Shown: one piece after another, positions 1 through 6,559 of the stretch
Numbering within the stretch: position 1 is the stretch's first letter
Layout: every line of letters begins with the position of its first letter
From: CAUZEO01 sp963578625
Lineage (GTDB): Bacteria; Verrucomicrobiota; Kiritimatiellia; SLOV01
DNA length: 10,242 nt
Assembly: GCA_963578625.1 (NCBI GenBank)
Contig: CAUZEO010000188.1
Location: forward strand, 1 to 10,242
Direction: 5' to 3'
The notes under the pieces: generated by a model
What the model saw: only the letters and a program-made list of their open reading frames with translations
Databases searched by the model: none
What the model was told of the DNA's origin: nothing
Made by a program: the position numbers and the translations under genes

Positions 1-10
1 CGCGAATGAA

Positions 11-72
11 TCTGGGTTGGAATGAGTTAAGGCCTGTCGTCAGGTTCTCAATCGCTTTGGATGTTGGTTCCC
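11..72 (+). repeat. Diverged direct repeat, copy A
   Basis: This 62-nt stretch aligns without gaps to 5030-5091, with about 48 of 62 positions identical by eye count. The best conserved parts are the GGAATGAGTT block and the CTCAATCGCT(T/C)TGGATGTTGGT block. Both copies keep an outer TGAG...CTCA pair around a small inner palindrome (CCTG-tcgt-CAGG here, TGTGG-ccaga-CCACA in copy B). Similarity fades on both sides. I do not recognise the family. Both copies lie outside genes and in the same orientation, on either side of the GHL10/lipoprotein/DUF4838 block. Confidence 0.6.
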
Positions 73-395
73 ACACGGTGGGCGGGCTCCACTCCCTGAT
101 TTTCAATGGTTGCTTCGTTCGCGTGCTCCATTGCTACGGAAAACGGATTGAAACGCCGCAACGACTGCGTCCTGCGAGGTGCTTCACAGGGAAAGGCAGA
201 AAGCTGTATATCACCACAGAATGAATCAACAGCCGCTAGAAAACGGTCAAAACAACCTCTCGCAGCTTGGCGGGTTGGTCCAAGTTTCGGCACTATCGAT
301 AAAACAATTTAATCACTTGTCCTTGCACGCGGAATGCGGCGTTTATTACGGTCTCCGCAATAGGTCTGAAAACTGAATCCATTGGGGGTAAGAGA
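73..395. other. Non-coding leader region upstream of the GHL10 gene
   Basis: I see no convincing gene here; the short open frames have no recognisable content. It should hold the promoter of the gene at 396. The best candidate I can find is TTGGTC (275-280), 17 nt, GATAAA (298-303), which is a weak match to the sigma-70 consensus. A purine-rich GGGGGTAAGAGA stretch lies directly before the ATG and could serve as ribosome binding site. Confidence 0.35.
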
Positions 396-2093
396 ATGTC
401 ACGGTACCGCGTCATTATGATCGCATCGGCTATCATCCTCTCGCTCAATACGGGTACGGAAAAAGGGCATGCCGAAAAGCCGGATGCAAACGCCCAAGTC
501 GCCCAAGCAAAAGACACGAAGGAAATGGCACAACTACGCGAGGCGGCCAAGAACCGCAAACGCCGCATCATCTACAACAACGACGGGGACGACATCTGTT
601 TCGGCGAGCAGTCCAGCCCGCAGGACTTTCTGTCCAAGCGGATCATTCCGGCGTTGAACACCCAGGTCGATACCATTTTTTACTGCACAGGCGCCAGCTC
701 GCTCTATACTCACGACACGATGGTGGGCGAACGAGTGGATGATCTCGCAGATGCGATTAATACAACGAACGAGTGCGCCGTCAGCACACGCCACAACATG
801 CGCATGCTGCGCGAAGCGGGTACGGACACCCTTGCCCTCGTGGTTAAAACCGGTCACGAAGCCGGCCTGGAGGTCTTCTGGACGCACCGGATTAACGATA
901 CCCACGACAGCGTACTGGAATGGCCGCATAGTTTGTCCCTGTGGAAGCGAAACCACCCGGAACTGCTGATGGGTACGCCCGAGGACACCAAGAAGTACCC
1001 GCAGTCGTCTCCCAGGTACTTTTGGTCCACGCTCGATTTCGAAAAGCCACAGATGCGCGAACACCTCTTGCGGATTACCGAAGACGTCGCCCGGCGGTAC
1101 GACGTGGACGGGATCGAGATCGACTACCTTCGCTATCCCATGTTCTTCCGCCCCAACCTGGACGGGAAGCCGGTTACGAAAGACCAGCTGGATATCCTCA
1201 CCGAGTTTCAACGCTCCATCCGGCAGATGACGGAACGAGAAGGCGCGGCCAGGGGCCGGCCGATCCTGATCGCGGCTCGGGTGCCCATGGCCGTTGCCCA
1301 GTGCAGGAACGTCGGCATCGACATCGAGCGATGGCTCAGGGAGGACCTGCTGGATCTGATGACTCTCGGGAACGGCGACGCCTGGCCCAATCTGCCTGCC
1401 GGGAAACTGGTCAAGCTCGGACATAAATACAACGCCCGCGTCTATCCGTGCCTCAAGTACTCGGGGTTCGGCCCCGGCGCCTATCGCGCCTCCTCTTCGC
1501 CCCATATCGAACCCTGGATAGGCGCCGCCTCCAACGCGTACCGGATCGGCGCGGATGGAATCTACTTCTTCAACATGTTTCCCTACACGCTGGAGCACCC
1601 CCTGTTCACAGAATTGGGCGATCCCGAAAAGCTCGCCACCATGAACAAGCTCTTCGCGGCAACAGACGTTATGCCCTACCTCCGCATACTGAAGGATCCC
1701 ACACAACGGCATTGTGGATTGGCGGAAGTGCTGCCCCGGTCCATGGCATTGCCGACCAGCGGTGCCGCCGGCGCTCGGCCCACCGCCGTCACGTTCCAGA
1801 TCGGCGATGATATCCCGGCCGCCGGCCGGCAAGGCAGCCTCGGCAGCGCCGAACTGCAAGTCCGGCTGGCCCCGGCCGGGGCGCTGAATGCCGTGAAGAT
1901 CAAACTGAACGGCGAGCCAGTGACGCCGACATCACAGGATGCCGAAGAGGGATGGCTGACCTTCAGCCCCGAGCTGGAAATGTATCGCGCGGGAGACAAT
2001 GAAGTCTCCTTTGACGTGGACGAAAAGAGCATCGATGCCCGGACGCCGATCCAGGTCCTGTCAGTCCAGGTCGCGGTCAAGTATGGGCAATGA
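396..2093 (+). CDS. Secreted family-10-like glycoside hydrolase (GHL10 type) with C-terminal beta-sandwich domain
   Basis: The 565-residue protein starts with an export signal (residues 1 to about 26: basic start, hydrophobic 6-17, possible AxA-like end at GHA). Residues ~57-430 look like the TIM-barrel of the GHL10/COG1649 group of putative glycoside hydrolases. The signature is DVDGIEIDYLRYP at 236-248, with the acidic residues expected at the end of a barrel strand. A second strand motif, GADGIYFFN, is at 385-393. Residues ~463-565 form a separate beta-rich domain with a NGEPV turn and a GDNEV motif. The likely role is cleavage of a polysaccharide outside the cytoplasm or in the periplasm; the substrate cannot be told from sequence. 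The gene is followed 226 nt later by a same-strand lipoprotein gene whose protein resembles this C-terminal domain. The ATG at 396 is favoured by the purine-rich stretch just upstream and by the signal peptide. Family assignment is fairly sure; activity is inferred. Confidence 0.8.
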   Translation: MSRYRVIMIASAIILSLNTGTEKGHAEKPDANAQVAQAKDTKEMAQLREAAKNRKRRIIYNNDGDDICFGEQSSPQDFLSKRIIPALNTQVDTIFYCTGASSLYTHDTMVGERVDDLADAINTTNECAVSTRHNMRMLREAGTDTLALVVKTGHEAGLEVFWTHRINDTHDSVLEWPHSLSLWKRNHPELLMGTPEDTKKYPQSSPRYFWSTLDFEKPQMREHLLRITEDVARRYDVDGIEIDYLRYPMFFRPNLDGKPVTKDQLDILTEFQRSIRQMTEREGAARGRPILIAARVPMAVAQCRNVGIDIERWLREDLLDLMTLGNGDAWPNLPAGKLVKLGHKYNARVYPCLKYSGFGPGAYRASSSPHIEPWIGAASNAYRIGADGIYFFNMFPYTLEHPLFTELGDPEKLATMNKLFAATDVMPYLRILKDPTQRHCGLAEVLPRSMALPTSGAAGARPTAVTFQIGDDIPAAGRQGSLGSAELQVRLAPAGALNAVKIKLNGEPVTPTSQDAEEGWLTFSPELEMYRAGDNEVSFDVDEKSIDARTPIQVLSVQVAVKYGQ

Positions 2094-2319
2094 GTGCTAC
2101 GGCCACGTGAGAGTAAGGCTGACCCCGCCCAACGTGCTGCAGCGACGCGCGTTGGAGTTGTTAGGACTCATGAAACCTGTACCCAGTAACTGAATACAAC
2201 AATATCTCGCAACTCCCTGCGAGGTAACACCATCCGCATAATCATAAAAAGGAACTTCGATCTGGACGGATGATGTCTCCTGGTGCACAATCGTTCTGTT
2301 TTCTGTCCAGTAAAGACTA

Positions 2320-2787
2320 ATGAAAGCGACCCAATGGTACTTCCTTGCGATAACCGTTACGCTCCTGTCGGGTTGCGCCACTGTGCAACAGGGCGATGTG
2401 CCGGCGACAGCAAGCGTCCAGACAATTGAACCAGCGCCCGATTCATTGCCCCTTGTGCTGTTCGACGTTCCCGTGGGTACGGAAAAGAGCGTGGTACTTG
2501 AAATTTTGGCTCTCCCCGGCCGGATCATGGGGTCAAGCCTGACTCTCTCCATCGCGGATATGGACCAGGTCCACGAGGGGAAGATCTACGTCAACGGCCA
2601 GGGACCTCTGGACCCTCCCGCCGGCCTGTTGAGCAGCGATTCGCTTCGCACAGCAGATTTGGAGATCAATCCGAAATGGATCAAGAAGGGGTCGAACGAG
2701 ATTCGTTTTGTCTTTGCGGATAATCTGTACCGGTCGACCAAAGGCTTCATCGTGGAAGGCGTCACACTGAACCTGACCTTTCGGTAG
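2320..2787 (+). CDS. Small lipoprotein with a beta-sandwich domain
   Basis: The 155-residue protein begins with a clear lipoprotein signal: hydrophobic residues 6-16, then lipobox L16-S17-G18-C19. It should therefore be lipidated at Cys19 and membrane-anchored. Residues ~45-155 are beta-rich. The motif order KIYVNGQG, DLEINPKWIKKGSNEIRF and GVTLNLTF matches the layout of the last ~100 residues of the hydrolase encoded upstream (KIKLNGEP, LTFSPELEMYRAGDNEVSF, SVQVAVKY). I recognise no named family; a carbohydrate-binding or assembly role is inference only. No strong Shine-Dalgarno precedes the ATG, and the 226-nt gap upstream leaves open whether it is co-transcribed. The next gene converges on it with only 15 nt between the stop codons. 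Confidence 0.7.
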   Translation: MKATQWYFLAITVTLLSGCATVQQGDVPATASVQTIEPAPDSLPLVLFDVPVGTEKSVVLEILALPGRIMGSSLTLSIADMDQVHEGKIYVNGQGPLDPPAGLLSSDSLRTADLEINPKWIKKGSNEIRFVFADNLYRSTKGFIVEGVTLNLTFR

Positions 2788-2802
2788 TTCTCACAAAACC
2801 GC

Positions 2803-4803
2803 CTACTGCGGCCGATACGATGGCTCTTCAAACCGTCTCTTCAATTCACGAAAATAGTGTTCATACACAAACGAACCGACGCCGCCGGCCACCTGGATGC
2901 CGGCATAGTTCGGGCTGAGCCCGATCTCCTCCGCCAGCGCGAAGAATCGTTCAAGGGCCTTTTCTCTCAGCCGATGATCAAGCGGTGCGGAAACCAGCAG
3001 CGAGAGATCGACCGACATGCGGCCCATTTGTACGCGCCGCAGCAGGGTCGGGTCATCCTTAACCTTCGCCTCGGCACGCCGAAATAAAGCATCAAAGTCC
3101 TCAGCGAGAGAAAGCTTCAGTCGTGGCGCCGGAAAGAAGTGCATATGGATTCCGGGATAGTTCAGGAGATTTTCGTCCTGTGCAGAGCCCGGGCGCTTAT
3201 ACGATTTGTCGTAGGAATCGAGGCGCTCGGCCTGGAGAGCATACTTCGCAATCTCCTTGCCCGCTGCACCGTAATAAATGTCGCAGAACTCGCGGATTCC
3301 TTCTTCCCAATCGAACTCGGAGTCCCAGAGCAGCCTGGCCCCGATATACCCCCGAAGGTGCTCAAATCCGTAGGAGAACACCCAGGAACCGTAATCCCCC
3401 TGGCGGGAATAGTAATTTTCCGCCGCGGCGTACGCGGGCAGGGTCTTGTCGCCATCCGAATCGGGCGTCTTTTTGTACACCATGTTCGCCATTTCGATGT
3501 TCACCCGGTCCACCTTGCGGTCGCGGAACAGCCGAAGGTTTCTTTGCATAGCGGCGAACGTGGGACGGGGCATCGGCGCGTCCGCCGAATCCTGGTAATA
3601 CCAGATCCCGAGCTGGTCCGTGTTCTTGAGCCACGTGTCCAATTGCCCGATAAAGTCATGATGCGTGTTGTACCCGCCTTCATCCAACGCGTGCGCCCAA
3701 CAAGCCTGGATGGGACACCATACGACCATCACATTCGGATGGAGCTTCACCGGATTCGGTTCGAAGCTCGCGTTATACGCAAGCATGACAACCAGCGTTT
3801 CGGGAAATTCCGCTGACACCCGCGCCGCGACCTTGTTGGCGAACTCCATGTAAGTGCCGGATTTGCCGGCGCGTTCGAAGGACATTTCGCACGCATCGCA
3901 CTGACAGAAGTTCGCGTTGTCTGAATGGGTAATGCTGATAAACTTCCTTGGGTCGGGACTTCTGCGCAGCTTCTCCCGGGTCCAGTCTCCGATCCATCGA
4001 GCAAAGTCGTCGTTGGTCATGCAGAAGGCCCGGTGGGTAACAATCTCCTCGAAGCCGCGATTGCCGTCGATCTCGGCGCACCATTCGGGATGCTCGTTAT
4101 GGAACGTATCCGGAATGTCCTGGAACATGTGAGGGTTCCAGGAGTTGGCCATCGATCCGGTGCGCGGATCGGCGTGGAATTGCATGATGGCGGATGGCCT
4201 GGGGCCGCCGGTTCGAACGTTGGACTCGTTGAAACGGTTGCGGACGTACCAGTCCGGAGCCCACGACATCCCCGATCCGATCACCCGCCAGCGAAAGGCC
4301 GGCTTCTGTCGGTCAGCGATCTCGCCGAGTTTCAGGGTCGTATGTTTCGGCACATACCGGCAACCGGGTGTCAGCCAGCGGCATCCAACGTGGTCCTGGA
4401 GAAATCCGTACACACCGTTAATCGTTCCGCGCGGCGGTGCGCCGGCGATCACCATGTAATTTCCGTGGGTCCGAATCTCGTATTCGCCCGGCGCAAAATC
4501 GTCGGCCAGGCCTTCCAGCCCAAGTTGTGCCAAGCGCTCGTTATCGGCCCCAAGAACAATCTCATATTCCCCGGGGTTGGGGAAATCGTCGAAATAAACC
4601 GGAAACAGGGCGCCGGTAGACTCCTTCAGGATCGCCGCCAGATCCAACGCGACCGCCATGGTGCTCCGGTCCGCATACTTCGGGATGACGATGCGGAACT
4701 CTGTTCTTCCATCTGTGGCGACCAGAGTCTTTCCCGCGTTCGCCGAACATGCACTCAAGAGGATTACAACCATTGCAAGCTTCACTTGTGTGATTCTTTT
4801 CAT
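2803..4803 (-). CDS. Exported DUF4838 domain protein
   Basis: I start this gene at the ATG at 4803-4801 (666 residues) rather than an in-frame upstream start, because it places a proper export signal at the N-terminus: MKR, hydrophobic 9-17, then L-S-A-C (Cys19) followed by SANAG. Either lipidation at Cys19 or cleavage after ANA is possible. Residues ~25-165 resemble the alpha/beta N-terminal domain that precedes the barrel in GH20/GH67-type enzymes (GAPPRGTINGVYGFLQDHVG at 121-140). Residues ~170-480 carry the DUF4838 region with the conserved cysteine cluster C300-x-C302-x2-C305 after THSDNANF, and barrel-like motifs VVMLAYN and VVWCP. The C-terminal ~180 residues are mostly helical. DUF4838 proteins are common in polysaccharide degraders and are thought to be glycoside-hydrolase-like; no reaction can be assigned here. 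It converges on the lipoprotein gene. Confidence 0.8.
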   Translation of the reverse strand: MKRITQVKLAMVVILLSACSANAGKTLVATDGRTEFRIVIPKYADRSTMAVALDLAAILKESTGALFPVYFDDFPNPGEYEIVLGADNERLAQLGLEGLADDFAPGEYEIRTHGNYMVIAGAPPRGTINGVYGFLQDHVGCRWLTPGCRYVPKHTTLKLGEIADRQKPAFRWRVIGSGMSWAPDWYVRNRFNESNVRTGGPRPSAIMQFHADPRTGSMANSWNPHMFQDIPDTFHNEHPEWCAEIDGNRGFEEIVTHRAFCMTNDDFARWIGDWTREKLRRSPDPRKFISITHSDNANFCQCDACEMSFERAGKSGTYMEFANKVAARVSAEFPETLVVMLAYNASFEPNPVKLHPNVMVVWCPIQACWAHALDEGGYNTHHDFIGQLDTWLKNTDQLGIWYYQDSADAPMPRPTFAAMQRNLRLFRDRKVDRVNIEMANMVYKKTPDSDGDKTLPAYAAAENYYSRQGDYGSWVFSYGFEHLRGYIGARLLWDSEFDWEEGIREFCDIYYGAAGKEIAKYALQAERLDSYDKSYKRPGSAQDENLLNYPGIHMHFFPAPRLKLSLAEDFDALFRRAEAKVKDDPTLLRRVQMGRMSVDLSLLVSAPLDHRLREKALERFFALAEEIGLSPNYAGIQVAGGVGSFVYEHYFRELKRRFEEPSYRPQ

Positions 4804-5029
4804 CGCAAGTACCGGAAGGGAATAGTGCAGCCACCACGCATACCATCCATGACGTGGTTCAAGGTTGGGTGTTTCCACACAAAGATACCAAAAGCGTCGT
4901 AGCGAAATCCACAACTTCTTGTGAATCAGTTTGCCTGGTCTCCGGAAATCCGGAAGGGCCCGAAATACTCAGTTCTGATTGACCGATGGATTTGTGGGCT
5001 CAAAGAGTCACTCATTCTTGGCAGATGAT

Positions 5030-5091
5030 TCTGAGCCGGAATGAGTTGTGGCCAGACCACACATGCTCAATCGCTCTGGATGTTGGTACCC
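5030..5091 (+). repeat. Diverged direct repeat, copy B
   Basis: This is the second copy of the 62-nt element at 11-72, in the same orientation, about 77% identical by eye. It lies 226 nt upstream of the DUF4838 start, pointing away from that gene. Its inner palindrome is TGTGG-ccaga-CCACA, different in sequence and register from copy A, while the outer TGAG...CTCA is kept. Copies A and B lie about 5 kb apart on either side of the carbohydrate block. Confidence 0.6.
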
Positions 5092-5172
5092 GACGATTGA
5101 GGCGTCCGTTGCGCCCGATTTGCCGGCTCTGGCCTGCCCATCGGTTGCTTTTACTCCAAAGCACACCTTGAA

Positions 5173-5201
5173 TTGCCGGCAGCACGCCGCTCTGCTATGC
5201 T
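5173..5201 (+). promoter_or_regulatory. Sigma-70-type promoter with extended -10
   Basis: TTGCCG at 5173-5178 is followed by exactly 17 nt and TATGCT at 5196-5201, with TG at 5193-5194 forming an extended -10. Transcription would start near 5208. An AGGAG sequence (5206-5210) precedes a GTG at 5216 that opens a 27-codon frame ending at 5299. This looks like the intact front end of a gene whose body (5227-5439) has decayed. Confidence 0.5.
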
Positions 5202-5226
5202 CTACAGGAGAAGGGGTGAAAACTGA

Positions 5227-5439
5227 CTATCACGACATTGGTTGGGCCTCGGAAAACGGGTCCATGAACAATGTTAGTCTGAGGACCTTAGCCAGTTGAT
5301 TGCTTTATATAGAAACCGCGCAGCACACGCAAGCGGCGTCGTCATACCGCGTAAAGGTGAAGCTGAGGACATACTAGCTCTAACCAAAAATTTGCTCCGG
5401 AAAATTGCTGAAAGATTTGGTGGGGACGGGACAGGTTGA
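5227..5439 (+). pseudogene. Remnant of a HEPN-domain gene (C-terminal part)
   Basis: From 5278 to the TGA at 5437-5439 one frame encodes 53 residues that read like the last two helices of a HEPN domain (as in DUF4145-type proteins). It has DLSQLIALYRNRAAHASG followed by EAEDILALTKNLLRKIAERF. The RNRAAH segment (codons 5311-5328) fits the HEPN Rx4H motif, the usual RNase or binding site of that superfamily. The same frame continues upstream to 5227 (LGLGKRVHEQC) but is interrupted by a TAG at 5275-5277 and a TGA at 5224. There is no start codon in this frame. The GTG-started frame 5216-5299, which has the good promoter and ribosome site, is in a different register, so a frameshift would be needed to link them. 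I read this as a decayed gene, possibly a former toxin or defence protein; the family call is moderate. Confidence 0.45.
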
Positions 5440-5695
5440 AGCAAAAAACCAGCTAGTCAAGAGCAAGGTGACAAGCCAGCCAGCTTCCCATATTCGGTGA
5501 TTGCCGCGAGACTTCTCATGTCCGCCCCGTGCGCGCGTTTGGTATGCGCCGGAGGCAGCAGGAACTGACACGCTCTCCCGGCCAATTGCGGACCTCTGAT
5601 CGCGACCTTCGAAGCCAACACGAGCATCCGATGCTCCACTCCCATTTCGATATAGACCCTCAATTTCAAAAATCCCGCACTGCAATGGGTCCCAT

Positions 5696-5719
5696 CCCCT
5701 CCGGCAGAGGGGGGAGGGG
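5696..5719. repeat. GC-rich palindrome
   Basis: CCCCTCC (5696-5702) pairs with GGAGGGG (5713-5719) around a 10-nt loop. It sits in a run rich in C and G and resembles REP-like intergenic hairpins seen in many bacteria. It has no T-tract on the plus side, so it is not a good terminator. Confidence 0.5.
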
Positions 5720-5751
5720 TCAAGGGGCGGGTACCGGTCCAATTGAGTGCC

Positions 5752-5769
5752 AAGGAAGATAAGGAAGAT
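5752..5769 (+). repeat. Tandem 9-nt duplication
   Basis: AAGGAAGAT occurs twice in direct succession, at 5752-5760 and 5761-5769. It directly precedes the 50-nt imperfect palindrome. Confidence 0.6.
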
Positions 5770-5774
5770 TTCGT

Positions 5775-5824
5775 CTTGTGTGCTTTCTGTGTGCTTTTCG
5801 AGCAGCTGACAGAGTGCACACAAG
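5775..5824. repeat. 50-nt imperfect palindrome
   Basis: CTTGTGTGC (5775-5783) is perfectly complementary to GCACACAAG (5816-5824). Inside it, 5785-5790 pairs with 5809-5814 (one wobble) and 5793-5795 pairs with 5804-5806, leaving a short loop. The whole folds as one long hairpin in DNA or RNA. It resembles the ACACAGA/GCACAC-type intergenic repeats scattered in many environmental genomes, but I cannot confirm that without the rest of the genome. Confidence 0.5.
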
Positions 5825-5916
5825 GGATCAGTTGGCGACAGGAGAGACGTAGCTCCACCTGGGTTTCAGATCTGCAACAGGCTTCAGACAAGCAGGATAC
5901 GCTGGAAAACAAGAGA

Positions 5917-6001
5917 TGGTGGTGGGAGGAGGATTCGAACCTCCGAAGGCATAGCCAGCAGATTTACAGTCTGCCCTCGTTGACCGCTTGAGTATCCCAC
6001 C
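5917..6001 (-). tRNA. tRNA-Tyr (anticodon GTA)
   Basis: On the minus strand the acceptor 5' strand GGTGGGA (6001-5995) pairs with TCCCACC (5927-5921), followed by discriminator A (5920) and an encoded CCA (5919-5917). The anticodon stem is GCAGA / TCTGC with loop CTGTAAA, giving anticodon GTA at 5967-5965. The T arm carries GGTTCGAATCC. The long variable arm makes it a class II tRNA, as expected for bacterial tRNA-Tyr. All stems look intact. It stands alone, with relics on both sides. Confidence 0.97.
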
Positions 6002-6025
6002 ATTTTTGCTTGTGAAAGGTGCGGT

Positions 6026-6053
6026 ATCGTACGCTTCAACGCTGGTTTGTCCA
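6026..6053 (-). promoter_or_regulatory. Probable promoter of the tRNA-Tyr gene
   Basis: Reading the minus strand, TGGACA (6053-6048) is followed by 16 nt and TACGAT (6031-6026). A start near 6019 would lie about 18 nt before the tRNA 5' end. The -35 matches the consensus at five of six positions and the -10 at four of six. Position relative to the tRNA is the main support. Confidence 0.4.
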
Positions 6054-6400
6054 CCCAAATTTTGAATTCAGGAAAGGAATTCGACCCTTGGATGCGCCCG
6101 TCGGCAGTATCGAATGGGACCAAATGGCCTCTCCAGCCTGCGCCTCAGCACCGTCAGGCTGGTGCTTCCGGCGATCAGCAAACCCCTCTCTTCCGACCGC
6201 GCCCCACAATCTTCAAATGCACAATCGCCTTGCCATTACACCGTAGATTCGTGATCCGTTTCTGCAGGAGGTTGATTCCTGCTTTTGACGTCAATCAAGA
6301 GGGTCTACATGATCAGAATTTCAAGCACCGGAAACCTCTCTCGCCGGCACCATCACCGCGAATCTCAGGCACGACGAACGAAATCAACGGTCTCTGGTAG
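6054..6400. other. Gene-free stretch between tRNA-Tyr and the lpxC/glmS relic
   Basis: No frame here shows recognisable protein content. It contains a perfect 8-bp inverted repeat (CCAGCCTG 6133-6140 / CAGGCTGG 6155-6162, 14-nt loop) and a weak terminator-like hairpin (6264-6286). Given what follows, it may be further decayed coding sequence, but I cannot identify any. Confidence 0.4.
6264..6286 (+). terminator. Weak terminator-like hairpin
   Basis: GCAGGA (6264-6269) pairs with TCCTGC (6277-6282) around GGTTGAT, followed by TTTT (6283-6286). The stem is short and the T-run brief, and there is no clear gene upstream on this strand for it to terminate. Confidence 0.25.
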
Positions 6401-6559
6401 ATGACGAGCTTGTTGATACCAACCGAAAAAAAATGCACCATCGCCGGAGACGGGGTGCATACCGGTATTCACACCTCGATTTATCCGGGACGAAAACTAG
6501 GGCCGGGCGTTTCGACACTGCCGGGCGAAATTGTAAAACCCGATCTAAAGCAGGTAATT
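6401..6559 (+). pseudogene. lpxC: Possible N-terminal remnant of lpxC (UDP-3-O-acyl-GlcNAc deacetylase)
   Basis: The frame opening at ATG 6401 reads CTIAGDGVHTGIHTSI and then GPGVSTLPGEIVKPDLKQV. LpxC proteins begin with TL/TI, then the conserved G-x-G-L-H-T/S-G motif, a P..GTGI segment and a DLPG..IPADL segment, and these elements appear here in the same order but shortened. The zinc ligands of LpxC lie further on and are absent. At about 6560 the frame passes without interruption into the start of glmS. LpxC catalyses the committed step of lipid A synthesis, which would fit the glycosyltransferase at the right edge. No ribosome binding site precedes 6401. The call rests on a short motif match and is less certain than the glmS call. 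Confidence 0.4.

Larger units (their letters stand above)
5440..5916. other. Gene-free stretch with palindromes
   Basis: Long open frames exist on the minus strand but show no recognisable protein content, and they cover sequence that looks repeat-derived. The stretch holds a GC-rich palindrome (5696-5719), a 9-nt tandem duplication (5752-5769) and a 50-nt imperfect palindrome (5775-5824), annotated separately. I see no gene. Confidence 0.5.

Noticed and set aside
534..1859. A 441-codon open frame on the minus strand across the GHL10 gene
   Set aside because: It is antisense to a well-supported gene and its translation shows no recognisable protein; high-GC shadow.
2129..2155. CCAACG/CGTTGG hairpin after the GHL10 gene
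   Set aside because: Six-bp stem with a 15-nt loop and no T-run; not a credible terminator.
3925..4902. A long plus-strand open frame opposite the DUF4838 gene
   Set aside because: Shadow of the strongly supported minus-strand gene, with no domain content.
4941..4954. TCCGGA-AA-TCCGGA palindrome
   Set aside because: Loop of 2 nt and stem of 6 bp in GC-rich DNA; too small to interpret.
5380..5912. Two overlapping minus-strand open frames
   Set aside because: They run through palindromes and the HEPN relic, and neither translation resembles a protein family.
6290..6420. Minus-strand frame with a plausible-looking stretch reading KLVIYQRPLISFVVPEIRG
   Set aside because: Short, without start signal or family match; could be chance or an unidentifiable relic.
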